Assembly: GCA_022778585.1 (NCBI GenBank)
Contig: JALFTI010000024.1
Coordinates: 1 to 64,000 of the forward strand
Source of the DNA: Pygmaiobacter massiliensis
Lineage (GTDB): Bacteria > Bacillota > Clostridia > Oscillospirales > Ruminococcaceae
Direction: 5' to 3'
DNA: 64,000 nucleotides
Shown here: positions 42,903 to 51,616 of the stretch, in pieces
Numbering within the stretch: position 1 is the stretch's first letter
How the letters are laid out: each line of letters opens with the position of its first letter
The notes under the pieces: generated by a model
Databases searched by the model: none
What the model saw: the letters and a program-made list of their open reading frames with translations, nothing else
What the model was told of the DNA's origin: nothing
Made by a program: the position numbers and the translations under genes

Positions 42903-44777
42903 TTACCGGGTCTGCTTTTCTTCGCTTTTGCGGGCCAGCCCTTGGGTAATTCGGTCGATCAAGATGGCCACGATTACAACAGCAGTGCCGGCGATCAGGC
43001 CGCGGCCAATCTCGATGCGGTTCACGCTTACCAGTACCTCCATGCCCAAGCCGGAAGCGCCGATCATCGAGCAGGTTACCACCATGGCCATGGCCATCAT
43101 CAGGGTTTGGTTTACACCCTGCATAATGGTGGGCAAAGCCTGGGGAATTTGCACTTTAAACAGGGTCTGCCAGCGGGTAGAACCAAAGCTACGCGCAGCT
43201 TCCACTACCTCTTTGTCCACCTGGCGAATGCCGTGGCTGGTCAGCCGAATGACCGGCACAATGGCGTAGATGGTGGTGGCAATAACGGCCGGAGCTTTGC
43301 CCAGACCAAAGAACAAAATGGCGGGAATCAGGTACACAAAAACCGGCATGGTCTGCATGGTGTCCAGAATGGGGCGCATAATGGTGTTGGCTTTGCTGGA
43401 CGAAGAGATTAAAATGCCGATGGGCAGCCCCAGAAGCAGGCTGATAACCACGCTGGCCAGCACAATGGCCAGGGTTTCGTTCATCAGATCCCACATGCCG
43501 AACAGCCCTACAATAAACAGCAGCACCGTATAAAGAATGCCGCGCTTAATGCCGCCGCACAGCCGCCAGCCGGCCAAAAATACAAGTGCCAGCACAAGCC
43601 ACCAGGGCATTAGGTCTAATACCCACTGAATACCGGTAATGAAAGCGGTTAAGCCTGCCTTAATCGCATCAAAAAATCCGCTGGTTTTGGCAGCAAAGCT
43701 GCGCACAGCGCTATCAATTCCTTCCTGGTCGATGGTCAGGGTGAACGGGAAGTCCAAAAGCCAGCTGCCGGAGCTGGAACTGGTTTTGCCGGATAGGGCA
43801 TCTCGTACCAGTTGGGCTTTTTCAGGCTCCAGCCACTCATCCAGCAGGTCATCATGTTCTTTTAAGAACCACTGGGCGGTAGCGTTATAGTCCTCGCCGG
43901 TGTCCTGCATATGGGCCAATGCTTCGCTGGTTAGCGCACTGGAAGTATGGTAGCTGGACAAAAATTCGCAAAATTCCGGGTCTTTTTCGGCGAAGTTGTT
44001 GCTCACCGTAACCGTCACCCGTACCGACGGGCAGGCAGTGGCACCGGAAGCATAGGTAGCTTCATCGTAGGGTGCATCTTCCAGCAGTACAAAATCATAT
44101 TTGCCCATCAGCCAGGTGGGTTCCCAATAATACGCTACAATCGGTTCCCCCATTTCGTAGGCCGAGCTGATAGCTGCCGACAAGGAAGCGTCGGAACCGG
44201 CGCGGAAGTAGTTATAGTTTGCATCCAACCTATAATACAAATATTTATTGTACATGACATTGTCAATTTCCCAGCCGGGAATTGCGCCATAGATCCGCCC
44301 GCGGGAAGGATTCTCTTCATCTACAAAAACATCGGCATAGTTGGCAAGGTCGGCCACGGTAACAAGATCTGGAGCCATGGGCTCAATACCGCGTTCAGGG
44401 TCTCCTTCAATAACATATCGCGGCACATAAAAGCCCTGAATATTGTCGTCAAAGTTGATGCCCAGCTCCTGGTAGCCGCCGCTGGCAATATCCTCTTCGT
44501 AGGTTGCAATGTTGTCACTCCAGGTCTCCATGAAAACATCCAGCTCGCCCTTCTTCATACCTTCGGCAATAACCGAAGAAGAGCCGGTTGTTTCTGACCA
44601 GGTATAACCATAGGCTGCTTGGGCAATATAACCGGCCACCGCATTGTGGAACTTGTTGGAGTCCCAGCCGGCGTCGGCAAATACAATATGCCCGCCAGAA
44701 CCCTGGCCGGAACAGCCCGCCAGCAGGCCAGCTACTGCCAAAAGACAGCACAGCAGGCTTACAATCCTTTTTTTCAT
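42903..44777 (-). CDS. Fused betaine-binding lipoprotein and permease (receptor-first order)
   Basis: 624 aa from ATG 44777 after AAAGGATGG. Residues 1-22 are a lipoprotein signal with lipobox LLAGC. Residues about 25-330 are an OpuAC-type binding domain (DAGWDSNKFHNAVAGYIAQ, YYWEPTWLMGKYDFV). Residues about 385-615 are a permease domain with the EAA-like loop VVEAARSFGSTRWQTLFKVQIPQALP. Fused homologues such as lactococcal OpuA carry the receptor at the C-terminus, so this receptor-first order is unusual. It forms an OpuA-like importer with the ATPase encoded 21 bases downstream. Confidence 0.92.
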   Translation of the reverse strand: MKKRIVSLLCCLLAVAGLLAGCSGQGSGGHIVFADAGWDSNKFHNAVAGYIAQAAYGYTWSETTGSSSVIAEGMKKGELDVFMETWSDNIATYEEDIASGGYQELGINFDDNIQGFYVPRYVIEGDPERGIEPMAPDLVTVADLANYADVFVDEENPSRGRIYGAIPGWEIDNVMYNKYLYYRLDANYNYFRAGSDASLSAAISSAYEMGEPIVAYYWEPTWLMGKYDFVLLEDAPYDEATYASGATACPSVRVTVTVSNNFAEKDPEFCEFLSSYHTSSALTSEALAHMQDTGEDYNATAQWFLKEHDDLLDEWLEPEKAQLVRDALSGKTSSSSGSWLLDFPFTLTIDQEGIDSAVRSFAAKTSGFFDAIKAGLTAFITGIQWVLDLMPWWLVLALVFLAGWRLCGGIKRGILYTVLLFIVGLFGMWDLMNETLAIVLASVVISLLLGLPIGILISSSSKANTIMRPILDTMQTMPVFVYLIPAILFFGLGKAPAVIATTIYAIVPVIRLTSHGIRQVDKEVVEAARSFGSTRWQTLFKVQIPQALPTIMQGVNQTLMMAMAMVVTCSMIGASGLGMEVLVSVNRIEIGRGLIAGTAVVIVAILIDRITQGLARKSEEKQTR

Positions 44778-44852
44778 GGAATCCATCCTTTCTTTTGCCT
44801 GCGGCGCGCAGGCCACCGGCAGCATCCTATTAAGAAAGCTGTGACAACTTAT

Positions 44853-44881
44853 ATTATACAAAGAGTTGTCTGTTTGGTCAA
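44853..44881 (-). promoter_or_regulatory. Promoter of the betaine transporter operon
   Basis: Reverse-strand TTGACC (44876-44881) and TATAAT (44853-44858) are 17 bp apart, about 75 bases before the start codon. Confidence 0.85.
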
Positions 44882-45047
44882 CTATTTTGCTAAACAAAAT
44901 GGCTCCTATTTGGTCACAATAGCCTAAAACAACACCCTTAAAAAGATTTTGCGAAAAAACTGCGAAAATTTTGCAGCTTTTTAGCACAGAAAAAGATGAT
45001 ACGCTCCTTGTCAGTATACCAGAAGAAGAGGGCAAAAAAAATCAAAT

Positions 45048-45077
45048 TTGACAACTGACTGGAAGGCGTGGCATACT
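45048..45077 (+). promoter_or_regulatory. Probable promoter of the epimerase-ABM pair
   Basis: TTGACA (45048-45053) and CATACT (45072-45077) are 18 bp apart. A leader of about 145 bases without an open frame precedes the start at 45229. Confidence 0.55.
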
Positions 45078-45228
45078 AAAAAAGTAAAAAATCGGTAAAA
45101 ACGGCGCAAGTGTGCAGGTGTAGCTGTAAGCGATCTTTTACGAAGAACTGGCGGTAAAAAACAGTTGGCTTAAGGCGGCAAAAATAGGCTGGCTAAGCTG
45201 CGGCCGTCAGTGGACAGGGGGGTTCAAA

Positions 45229-46158
45229 ATGGAACTGACATTGCAGAAAGACGGTGTAGTTGCCCGAGCAGATACACATGGAGCGGAGCTGTTTTCTTAC
45301 TGTTTGCCCAACGGCCGACAGGTGCTTTGGGGGGGCAGTGAGAAAAGTTGGCCAGGGCGCAGCCCGGTGTTGTTTCCTATTGTAGGGCCGGTACCGGGCA
45401 ACCGCATTGAAATTGACGGCGAATTGCGCCAGATGCGCCGGCATGGCTTTGCCCGCGATATGGAATACCAGGTGGCCGAGCAAACCCAGGAGAGTGTTAC
45501 TTTTACAGCCTGTGCCAATGAGGAAACTTTGGAGCGGTACCCCTATCGCTTTCGTATTAGTGTGACCCACCGGCTGGAAAAAGCGGGGTTTACCACCAGT
45601 TATACGGTAAAAAATGAAGACGAGCGCCCCTTGGGCTACTGCATTGGTGGCCATGTGGGATTTGTATGCCCCATGGCAGCAGACGACCGGTTTGAAGACT
45701 ACCAGCTGTCCTGGCCAGATGCAGAGTGTGTACTTTTGTTCCCATACGATGTGGGACCTACCCCCCGTGCCACCGCGCCGGAGCTGGTAGCAGAAAGCTG
45801 TACAGGGCTGCCGGTCAGCCACAAGCTGTTTGACCAGGGAACCTTGTTTTTGGCTGAGGTTCCTAACAAAATTATCACCCTGCAGAATCCCCGCACCGGT
45901 ATAGGGGTGCGAATGGAATACGAGGGCTTCCCCGTAATGGCACTGTGGAGCAAAGAGTATGCGAACGCGCCGTTTTTATGTATAGAACCCTGGCACGGTG
46001 TACCCCAATTGGAGATTGGGCGTCAGCGGTTTGAAGATAAGCGGTTTATGATTCACCTGAACCCAGGTGAGGAGAAGACCCTTTCCTATCGGGTAACCGT
46101 GCTGGAACCGGCAGCACACTCCCGCCTGGAGGATGCAGAATGGGACAGCAGCTTTTAA
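45229..46158 (+). CDS. Aldose 1-epimerase family protein
   Basis: 309 aa; AGGGGGG precedes ATG 45229. RSPVLFPIVGPVPGNRIEIDGE, RHGFARDMEYQV, GYCIGGHVGFVCPM and CIEPWHGVP match the galactose mutarotase-like superfamily of the LacX/YeaD type, with the two active-site His. It probably interconverts sugar or sugar-phosphate anomers; the exact sugar is unknown. The stop lies 19 bases inside the next gene. Confidence 0.9.
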   Translation: MELTLQKDGVVARADTHGAELFSYCLPNGRQVLWGGSEKSWPGRSPVLFPIVGPVPGNRIEIDGELRQMRRHGFARDMEYQVAEQTQESVTFTACANEETLERYPYRFRISVTHRLEKAGFTTSYTVKNEDERPLGYCIGGHVGFVCPMAADDRFEDYQLSWPDAECVLLFPYDVGPTPRATAPELVAESCTGLPVSHKLFDQGTLFLAEVPNKIITLQNPRTGIGVRMEYEGFPVMALWSKEYANAPFLCIEPWHGVPQLEIGRQRFEDKRFMIHLNPGEEKTLSYRVTVLEPAAHSRLEDAEWDSSF

Positions 46159-46433
46159 TTGTAACTTATAAAATGAGGCATGGTATGAGGCAGGCCTTTC
46201 TAAAAAAAGCGGCTGTGTTGGCGGAATGCTTTTTGAAGGAAGAGGGGTGCCTGGGCTACCAGTACTTACCTGTGCCAGAAGACCCGGACGGTTTGGTTTT
46301 GATAGAGCGGTGGGCAAGCGCTGAAGACCAGCGGCGCCATACCAAAACCAAAGCGTTTGCGGAGCTTGCAGCATGGAAGCCGGATTATGTGGCCGATACT
46401 CGGCTGGAGCGCTTTGTGCCGGCAGAACCGTAG
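46140..46433 (+). CDS. ABM-domain (YgiN-like) protein
   Basis: 97 aa overlapping the epimerase by 19 bp, so translationally coupled. LLIVTYKMRHGMRQAFLKKA, GCLGYQYLPVPEDPDGLVLIERWASAEDQRRHTKTKAF follows the antibiotic-biosynthesis-monooxygenase ferredoxin-like fold, which acts as a dimer. Homologues are quinol monooxygenases or heme-related enzymes; many have no known activity. A strong hairpin follows at 46508-46543. Confidence 0.88.
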   Translation: MGQQLLIVTYKMRHGMRQAFLKKAAVLAECFLKEEGCLGYQYLPVPEDPDGLVLIERWASAEDQRRHTKTKAFAELAAWKPDYVADTRLERFVPAEP

Positions 46434-46507
46434 GTGTCAGCGTTTGTATTTGGCATAGCAATGGAAAATTTCCGGTTTGCCTGTACTATGGCTGAACAAG
46501 TGGCAAT

Positions 46508-46543
46508 AAAAAGCGGGGAAGCTTATAAGCTTCCCCGCTTTTT
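46508..46543. terminator. Bidirectional terminator
   Basis: Perfect palindrome aaaaagcggggaagcttat... with its mirror arm ataagcttccccgcttttt. It lies beyond the ABM gene and overlaps the last codons of the reverse small gene. Confidence 0.88.
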
Positions 46544-46705
46544 ACTTCTTTTTTTCATCTCCCAAATTCCCCATATGCCAGCAATCACACAAAAAATAGC
46601 TGGAATGCTGGTGCCTAAATTGTTCATGCTCATTGCACCAGCGCCCATAAGCGCAGCCGCTGCTATAAAGTTCATTACAATGCAAAAAATAAAGGCTTTT
46701 TTCAA
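46523..46705 (-). CDS. Small membrane protein, 60 aa
   Basis: Start TTG 46705 follows GGAAGGGAAG by five bases. The protein has two hydrophobic helices (AFIFCIVMNFIAAAALMGAG and IPAIFCVIAGIWGIW) and a very basic end (EMKKRSKKRGSL). No family is recognised. Its stop codon lies in the loop of the 46508-46543 terminator, so the last codons form the stem. A real gene is plausible but not certain. Confidence 0.5.
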   Translation of the reverse strand: MKKAFIFCIVMNFIAAAALMGAGAMSMNNLGTSIPAIFCVIAGIWGIWEMKKRSKKRGSL

Positions 46706-46974
46706 AAGGCTTCCCTTCCTTGGCCCTATTAGCCGTCTGTGACTGAAAACGGTACCGAGCTTTTTGGTGTGTAAAAGACTATCTGCTAATAAAACACCAA
46801 CATCTGGTAAATGCAGGCTCTGTTACGGTTGGGCTTTTGGGCATTCTGGCTGCAGATTAGGGCTGTGCGTCTTACCACATCCCGCAGTACACCGGCAAAA
46901 GGAGTGGTATTCTTTGTAAAGCTACAAAAGCCGTACAAAAACTTTTGCGCAAACGCCCGTATAATATTGGAGTT

Positions 46975-47775
46975 TTAAGAAAGCAAAATGCGATCGTTAT
47001 CCAGATTTTTTCCCGCATTCTGTTTAAACAGTTCCAAAAGGCCGGGCACTGTCATACCGCTGCGCTCCTCACCGGAAAGGTCCAAAACAATCCGACCGTT
47101 ATCCATCATAATGGTGCGGTTTCCAAGCTCCAACGCATGGCTCATATTATGGGTAACCATCAGGGTGGTAATTTTGCTGTCCGCCACCACCTGCTTTGTA
47201 ATGGTAAGAACCTTTTCTGCAGTGGCAGGGTCCAATGCCGCTGTGTGTTCATCCAAAAGCAAAAGTTTTGGCGGTACAATGGTTGCCATTAGCAAAGTTA
47301 GTGCCTGGCGCTGTCCGCCGGAAAGCAGCCCCACCGGTTGGCGCATACGGTCCTCCAGCCCCATGCCAAGCCGGGACAGCTGCTGGGCAAAAAACTGCCG
47401 GTCTTTCCGGGTTGGGCGGGAAAAGAAGGCGCTTTGCTTGCGAGAGGTGCGCAGATAGGCCAAAGAGAGGTTTTCCTCAATGGTCATATGGGGGGCTGTT
47501 CCGCGCATGGGGTCCTGAAACAGCCGGCCGATCTGCCGGCTGCGTTTATATTCCGGCAGAAAGGTAATGTCTTCGCCGGCTAAACAAATGGACCCCTCAT
47601 CCACAAAAAATGCGCCGGCAATGGCATTGAATAGGGTGGATTTGCCTGCCCCGTTAGAGCCCACAATGGTGACGAAATCGCCCTCGGCAAGGGTTAAATC
47701 CAGCTGGCGCAAAGCCTTTTTTTCGTTGACAGTGCCAGGGTTAAAGGTTTTGGACAGATGAGACAGTACCAACAT
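46975..47775 (-). CDS. ABC transporter ATP-binding protein (TrpZ-like)
   Basis: 266 aa; AGGAGG precedes ATG 47775. Walker A VGSNGAGKSTL, signature LLSGGQRQALTLLMATI and Walker B LLLLDEHTAALDP are intact. The N-terminal LSKTFNPGTVNEKKALRQLDLTL matches ATPases of the ABC_sub_bind (TrpXYZ-like) importers. Third gene of the T-box-controlled transporter operon, next to the permease. Confidence 0.93.
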   Translation of the reverse strand: MLVLSHLSKTFNPGTVNEKKALRQLDLTLAEGDFVTIVGSNGAGKSTLFNAIAGAFFVDEGSICLAGEDITFLPEYKRSRQIGRLFQDPMRGTAPHMTIEENLSLAYLRTSRKQSAFFSRPTRKDRQFFAQQLSRLGMGLEDRMRQPVGLLSGGQRQALTLLMATIVPPKLLLLDEHTAALDPATAEKVLTITKQVVADSKITTLMVTHNMSHALELGNRTIMMDNGRIVLDLSGEERSGMTVPGLLELFKQNAGKNLDNDRILLS

Positions 47776-47776
47776 T

Positions 47777-48709
47777 TTACTGGCCTCCTTTCGCTTTTGC
47801 CGCCAGCTTTTGGCGCTGCAAAGCCGCCATTTTTTTTACCTGGGGCGCAGCAATTGCCACCGCTACAATAACGCCCGAAACCAGCTTGAAGCATTCGGTA
47901 GGCACAATATTGGCGCTGATGGCAATGGCAATGATGATGCGGTAGAGCACAGCGCCGATTATGACCCCAATGACCCGACGGCGTACCGAACCTTTACCAA
48001 CCAGACTTTCTCCGATAACCAGGCTGGCCAATGCCACCGTCACCATACCGGTACCCAAATTGATGTCGCAGCTTTTGTTCAATAAACCGTACAAACAGCC
48101 GCTCAGCGCTGTCAGCGCATTAGCAAGGCACAACCCTACCGTAATGGTAAAAACGGGGTTGATGGAAGAAGCCCGTACCATATCCACATTGTCGCCGGTG
48201 GCCCGAATGGACAAACCAAGGCGTGTACTGAAAAACAGGCAGATCAGGACACTCACTACCAGCACAATGGCGCAAAGAAGGAACAATTCGTGCCAATCCT
48301 TCCAAAAGTCAGAATCGGAAAGCTTTTTAGTCAGGGTGAAAATGGTGTCACTGCCGTAGATGGAGAGGTTTGAGGACCAGCCCATAACGGCCAAATTTAC
48401 GGTATAAAGACCTGTATTTACAATAATGCCTGCCAAAATACTCTGTACCCCAAGCCGGGTTTGCAGAAAAGCGGTAATAAAGCCCGAGCAAACCCCTGCC
48501 AGCATGGCAGCAAACAGCGCCAAAATGGGATGGCCGGCCAGTGTTACAGTGGCGCCCACTGCAAAACCCAGCGTGTAGCAGCCATCGGTGGAAAGGTCGG
48601 CGATGTCCAGAATAGAAAAGCTGATAAAGAGCGCCAGCGCTACCAGCGAATAGATGGCACCGACCTCCAGAGCTGTCTGAAAGGCGGTAGGTGAGAGTAT
48701 GGTCGGCAT
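47777..48709 (-). CDS. ABC transporter permease (TrpY-like, branched-chain type)
   Basis: 310 aa from ATG 48709 after AAGGAGG; the longer frame overlaps noncoding sequence. About nine helices. GAIYSLVALALFISFSILDIADLSTDGCYTLGFAVGA and the LCLANALTALSGCLYGLLNKSCDINLGTGMVTVALASLVIGE stretch are typical of the BPD_transp_2 permeases found with ABC_sub_bind receptors. It ends one base before the ATPase start, so the genes are coupled. Confidence 0.93.
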   Translation of the reverse strand: MPTILSPTAFQTALEVGAIYSLVALALFISFSILDIADLSTDGCYTLGFAVGATVTLAGHPILALFAAMLAGVCSGFITAFLQTRLGVQSILAGIIVNTGLYTVNLAVMGWSSNLSIYGSDTIFTLTKKLSDSDFWKDWHELFLLCAIVLVVSVLICLFFSTRLGLSIRATGDNVDMVRASSINPVFTITVGLCLANALTALSGCLYGLLNKSCDINLGTGMVTVALASLVIGESLVGKGSVRRRVIGVIIGAVLYRIIIAIAISANIVPTECFKLVSGVIVAVAIAAPQVKKMAALQRQKLAAKAKGGQ

Positions 48710-48848
48710 GAGAAGTCCTCCTTCAAAGCGGTGAAAAAATACCGCACAAATATGCTTAAAAAGACAAGGCAGGCGCTGCATAAAGCTGCGCCTGCCGCAT
48801 CTTTTTCAGAAAAGGCCGGCAGGAGACGGCCTTTTGGCCAACGGCCAA

Positions 48849-49967
48849 TTAGTTGGAATTGTCCAGGTCGCTGAAGTTCTGAGCCGTGGTAATCTCTACC
48901 ACGCCAATCCCTAAGGTGGAAAACGCTTCCTTTACATCATCCAAAGAAAGTCCAATGGCTTCGCAGGTTTCAGTATTAATGGTGGCAGCTTCGTGAGCCA
49001 GCACCACGACCGGAGTGGTGGCCGGATCGGCGCCGTTTACCAGAAGGTCCACAACCATATCGGCGGTTTCACGGCCAAGATCATCGTAATCCACGCCATA
49101 ACCGAAGAAAGCACCGTTCAAAGCAAAGGAGTTTGCACCGGTATAGTGGGGAATTTTGGCCTCATTCAGCTTTTCAAAAATGGAAAGTTCGGCGCTCATA
49201 ACCGTGTTGTCGGTGGGGGTAAAAATTGCCTGGACACCGGCGTCGATCAAAGCATCCACAGCAGAGTTGATCTCGTCGGTATTGGTGCCGGTTTTCTCCA
49301 CATAGCTGATATTGTGCGCATCCAGATATTCCTTGGCCTCTGCAATGGGCTTGGTGGAAGAATCCTGCGATTTGGAGTACAGCAGCCCAACGGTCTCAAT
49401 GTCCGGGTCGACAGCCACCATCATCTCCATAATCAGTTCGGTGTTCAGCGCATCGCTCACGCCGGTAATCAGTCCGCCGGGGGCATCCATGCTGTCCACC
49501 AGTTTGGCAGTAACCGGGTCGGAAACCGCAGCAAAAATAACCGGAATGCCCTCTTCCGCTACTACTGCCTGCATAACCTGTGCAGCCGGTGTGGCAATAG
49601 GTACCACCACATCCACCTGGTCATCCACCAGCTGGGCGGCAATCTGGTTTAAGGTAGTGCTGTCGCCTTGGCCATTAAAGGTGTAATCAGCGTAGTTAAA
49701 GGTTACGCCCAGCTCGCTGCTTTTTGCATCCAGCTCTTTTTGAATATTGGTTTCAATCTGGTCCAGCGAAGCGTGATCCATGTATTTGACAATTGCTACC
49801 TTGTATTCCTCTTTTTGTCCAGTGGCTGCAGTGCTGGAAGCGGCTGCAGAGCTAGAAGCAGCGCCCGACTGGGAAGAGCTGCTGCCCGAGCAGCCTACCA
49901 TGGAAAGACCCAGTGCCAGGCACAAGGCGGCGGCGGTGATTTTTTTCATGGTGTTTTTCTGTTTCAT
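48849..49967 (-). CDS. ABC transporter substrate-binding lipoprotein (TrpX-like, ABC_sub_bind)
   Basis: 372 aa from ATG 49967, eight bases after GGAGG. Signal peptide with lipobox SMVGC, then a Ser/Ala linker. YKVAIVKYMDHASLDQI, PIATPAAQVMQAV, IPVIFAAVSDPVTAKLVDS and GLLYSKSQDSSTKPI define the PF04392 receptor family used by TrpXYZ-type importers. The ligand is likely an amino acid or its derivative; the T-box in front of the gene points to amino acid control. Confidence 0.93.
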   Translation of the reverse strand: MKQKNTMKKITAAALCLALGLSMVGCSGSSSSQSGAASSSAAASSTAATGQKEEYKVAIVKYMDHASLDQIETNIQKELDAKSSELGVTFNYADYTFNGQGDSTTLNQIAAQLVDDQVDVVVPIATPAAQVMQAVVAEEGIPVIFAAVSDPVTAKLVDSMDAPGGLITGVSDALNTELIMEMMVAVDPDIETVGLLYSKSQDSSTKPIAEAKEYLDAHNISYVEKTGTNTDEINSAVDALIDAGVQAIFTPTDNTVMSAELSIFEKLNEAKIPHYTGANSFALNGAFFGYGVDYDDLGRETADMVVDLLVNGADPATTPVVVLAHEAATINTETCEAIGLSLDDVKEAFSTLGIGVVEITTAQNFSDLDNSN

Positions 49968-50064
49968 CTTCAGTTCCTCCAAATCATTCAGTTGCGGGGG
50001 CAGATGTGCGGGCCCTGCCGCGGCCCGTTTTTTGGAGCAGCTGCCTTTTTTGTTTGCCTGCAGA

Positions 50065-50350
50065 CAAACAAAAAAGGCTCCTTATCCCACATGGGACAAG
50101 AGCCTGACTCCTGCGATACCACCCAAATTGGCGTTATAAAACGCCCGCTCGCTTCACGCGCCATCACGCGTGCCCGATGGATAACGGGAGGGATCCCGTC
50201 GGCATCTACTGAGGATTACCCGTTCAAAGCCGCCCTCGGAAGTCCATTCACACAACGGCACTGTGCCCCGTTTCCACCCCACGGGACTCTCTGAAAAAAG
50301 CGCTCTGTTGGCTACTACTCTTCCTCAAAGGTTTTGTTTGTTCGAACTGT
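50065..50350 (-). ncRNA. T-box riboswitch upstream of the TrpXYZ-like operon
   Basis: On the reverse strand the T-box TTTGGGTGGTATCGCAGG is at 50110-50127 and the terminator stem at 50075-50105 followed by T residues. Stem I begins with GAGGAAGAGTAGTAGCC, whose GAGGA and AGCC pair with TCCTC and GGCT around the specifier loop TTGAACGGGTAA (50215-50229). The codon is ambiguous: GTA (valine, next to the last A), GGT or CGG. The TGGT bulge requires a tRNA with A73, which fits valine or arginine and not tryptophan or glycine. Uncharged tRNA should raise expression of the importer. Confidence 0.88.
50075..50105 (-). terminator. T-box regulatory terminator
   Basis: Stem aggctcttgtccca / tgggataaggagcct on the reverse strand followed by TTTTTT. 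Confidence 0.85.
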
Positions 50351-50357
50351 TAGGCAC

Positions 50358-50386
50358 ATTATATCCACTGAAAAAACGATTGTCAA
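50358..50386 (-). promoter_or_regulatory. Consensus promoter of the second T-box operon
   Basis: Reverse-strand TTGACA (50381-50386) and TATAAT (50358-50363) are exactly 17 bp apart, a perfect sigma-A promoter. The strong promoter fits control by attenuation. Confidence 0.95.
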
Positions 50387-50720
50387 GCATTTTTTCAAAA
50401 AAGCATGTAAAGCCTGGTACATCAGCCATTTTGCTGTGGGCGTTTTGCAAAGAAAGCAGTAAAAAATAAAAATTTTACAATGTACAAAGCCTTTTAATAA
50501 GACTGTATAGGTGAACATAAATAAACCGCACAAAAGCGGCTCTTGTTGGAAACTGCCGCACCATTTTTCAAAAACAGAAATTAGGATTTGGAATATGGAT
50601 ATTCTGCAATAAAATAATGCCTCGCCGCTAGCAGATATGTTATAATAAAAACCATGGCAAAAACAAAAAATGCGGCAGTTTTCCGGCATTGCCGGCGCTG
50701 CGGAAAGGCGGGCATGTTTT

Positions 50721-51581
50721 GTGAAGGAACAGAGCATTTGGCGCACCCTTGCTGGGGATCTGATCTACGATATTTTGGGGATGACCCTGTTTGGGGTGGG
50801 AATTTATGTGTTTGCCCGCAGTAGCGGTATTGCCACTGGCGGATTTACCGGCCTGGGCCTGATTATCAATCATGTAACCGGACTGCCGGTGGGCGCTGTT
50901 ACGCTGTTATTGAATATTCCCTGCATTCTGCTGAGTTACCGTATTCTCGGCAAAATGTTTTTGCTGCGCACGGTGAAAACCATGGTCATTCAAAGTGTCA
51001 TTATGGACCTGGTGGCGGCCAGACTGCCAGTGTATACTGGTGACCGGTTGCTGGCGGCGCTTTGTGCAGGGGTATTGTGCGGGGGCGGCCTGGTACTGGT
51101 ATATATGCGGGGCGGTTCCACCGGAGGGGGAGATTTCCTCACCCTTTCTTTGCGCAGACTTTTTCCGCATCTGTCCATCGGCCAATTTAATATTGTTATC
51201 GACGGGTGTGTTCTGTGCCTGGCGGGACTGGTGTACGGAGATATAGAGGCAACCTTATATGGGCTAGTTTATGCATTTGCCTGTACCCAAGTGATCGATA
51301 AGGTGATGTACGGTGCCGGCAGCAGTAAATTGGCTTTTATTATTACAGAACATGGCCGCGAAACTGCCAGCGTGATTGGCCAGGAACTGCACAGGGGCGG
51401 CACGCTGGTACCGGCTATTGGTACCTTTTCTGGCAGACAGAAAGATCTTTTGCTGTGCGCATGCAGCCGCAACCAGATTTTTAGGGTGCGAAAACTGGCC
51501 CACAAAGCCGACCCAACGGCGCTGGTTATGATAAGCCAGGCGGACGAAGTGTTTGGCGAAGGCTTTAAAAAGCCCGAGTAA
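50721..51581 (+). CDS. YitT family membrane protein (DUF2179)
   Basis: 286 aa from GTG 50721, eight bases after AAAGGCGGG; an upstream in-frame extension lacks a site. Five to six helices with GVGIYVFARSSGIATGGFTGLGLIINHVTGLPVGAVTLLLNIP and YMRGGSTGGGDFLTL, then the soluble DUF2179 domain (SSKLAFIITEHGRETASVIGQELHRGGTLVPAIGTFSG). Function in the family is unknown. An extended -10 (TGTTATAAT, ending 50646) probably drives it together with the TSUP gene 35 bases downstream. Confidence 0.92.
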   Translation: MKEQSIWRTLAGDLIYDILGMTLFGVGIYVFARSSGIATGGFTGLGLIINHVTGLPVGAVTLLLNIPCILLSYRILGKMFLLRTVKTMVIQSVIMDLVAARLPVYTGDRLLAALCAGVLCGGGLVLVYMRGGSTGGGDFLTLSLRRLFPHLSIGQFNIVIDGCVLCLAGLVYGDIEATLYGLVYAFACTQVIDKVMYGAGSSKLAFIITEHGRETASVIGQELHRGGTLVPAIGTFSGRQKDLLLCACSRNQIFRVRKLAHKADPTALVMISQADEVFGEGFKKPE

Positions 51582-51616
51582 TCCAACCGGATCAAAACAG
51601 AAAAGAGGGACCTTTT

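Noticed and set aside
41976-43412. A 478-codon forward frame across the betaine transporter genes
   Set aside because: It crosses the junction of two well-supported reverse genes and has no ribosome site or recognisable domain.
50065-50350. Tryptophan specificity of the second T-box, expected from the trpXYZ-like genes
   Set aside because: There is no TGG in the specifier loop and the bulge pairs with A73, not the G73 normal for tRNA-Trp.
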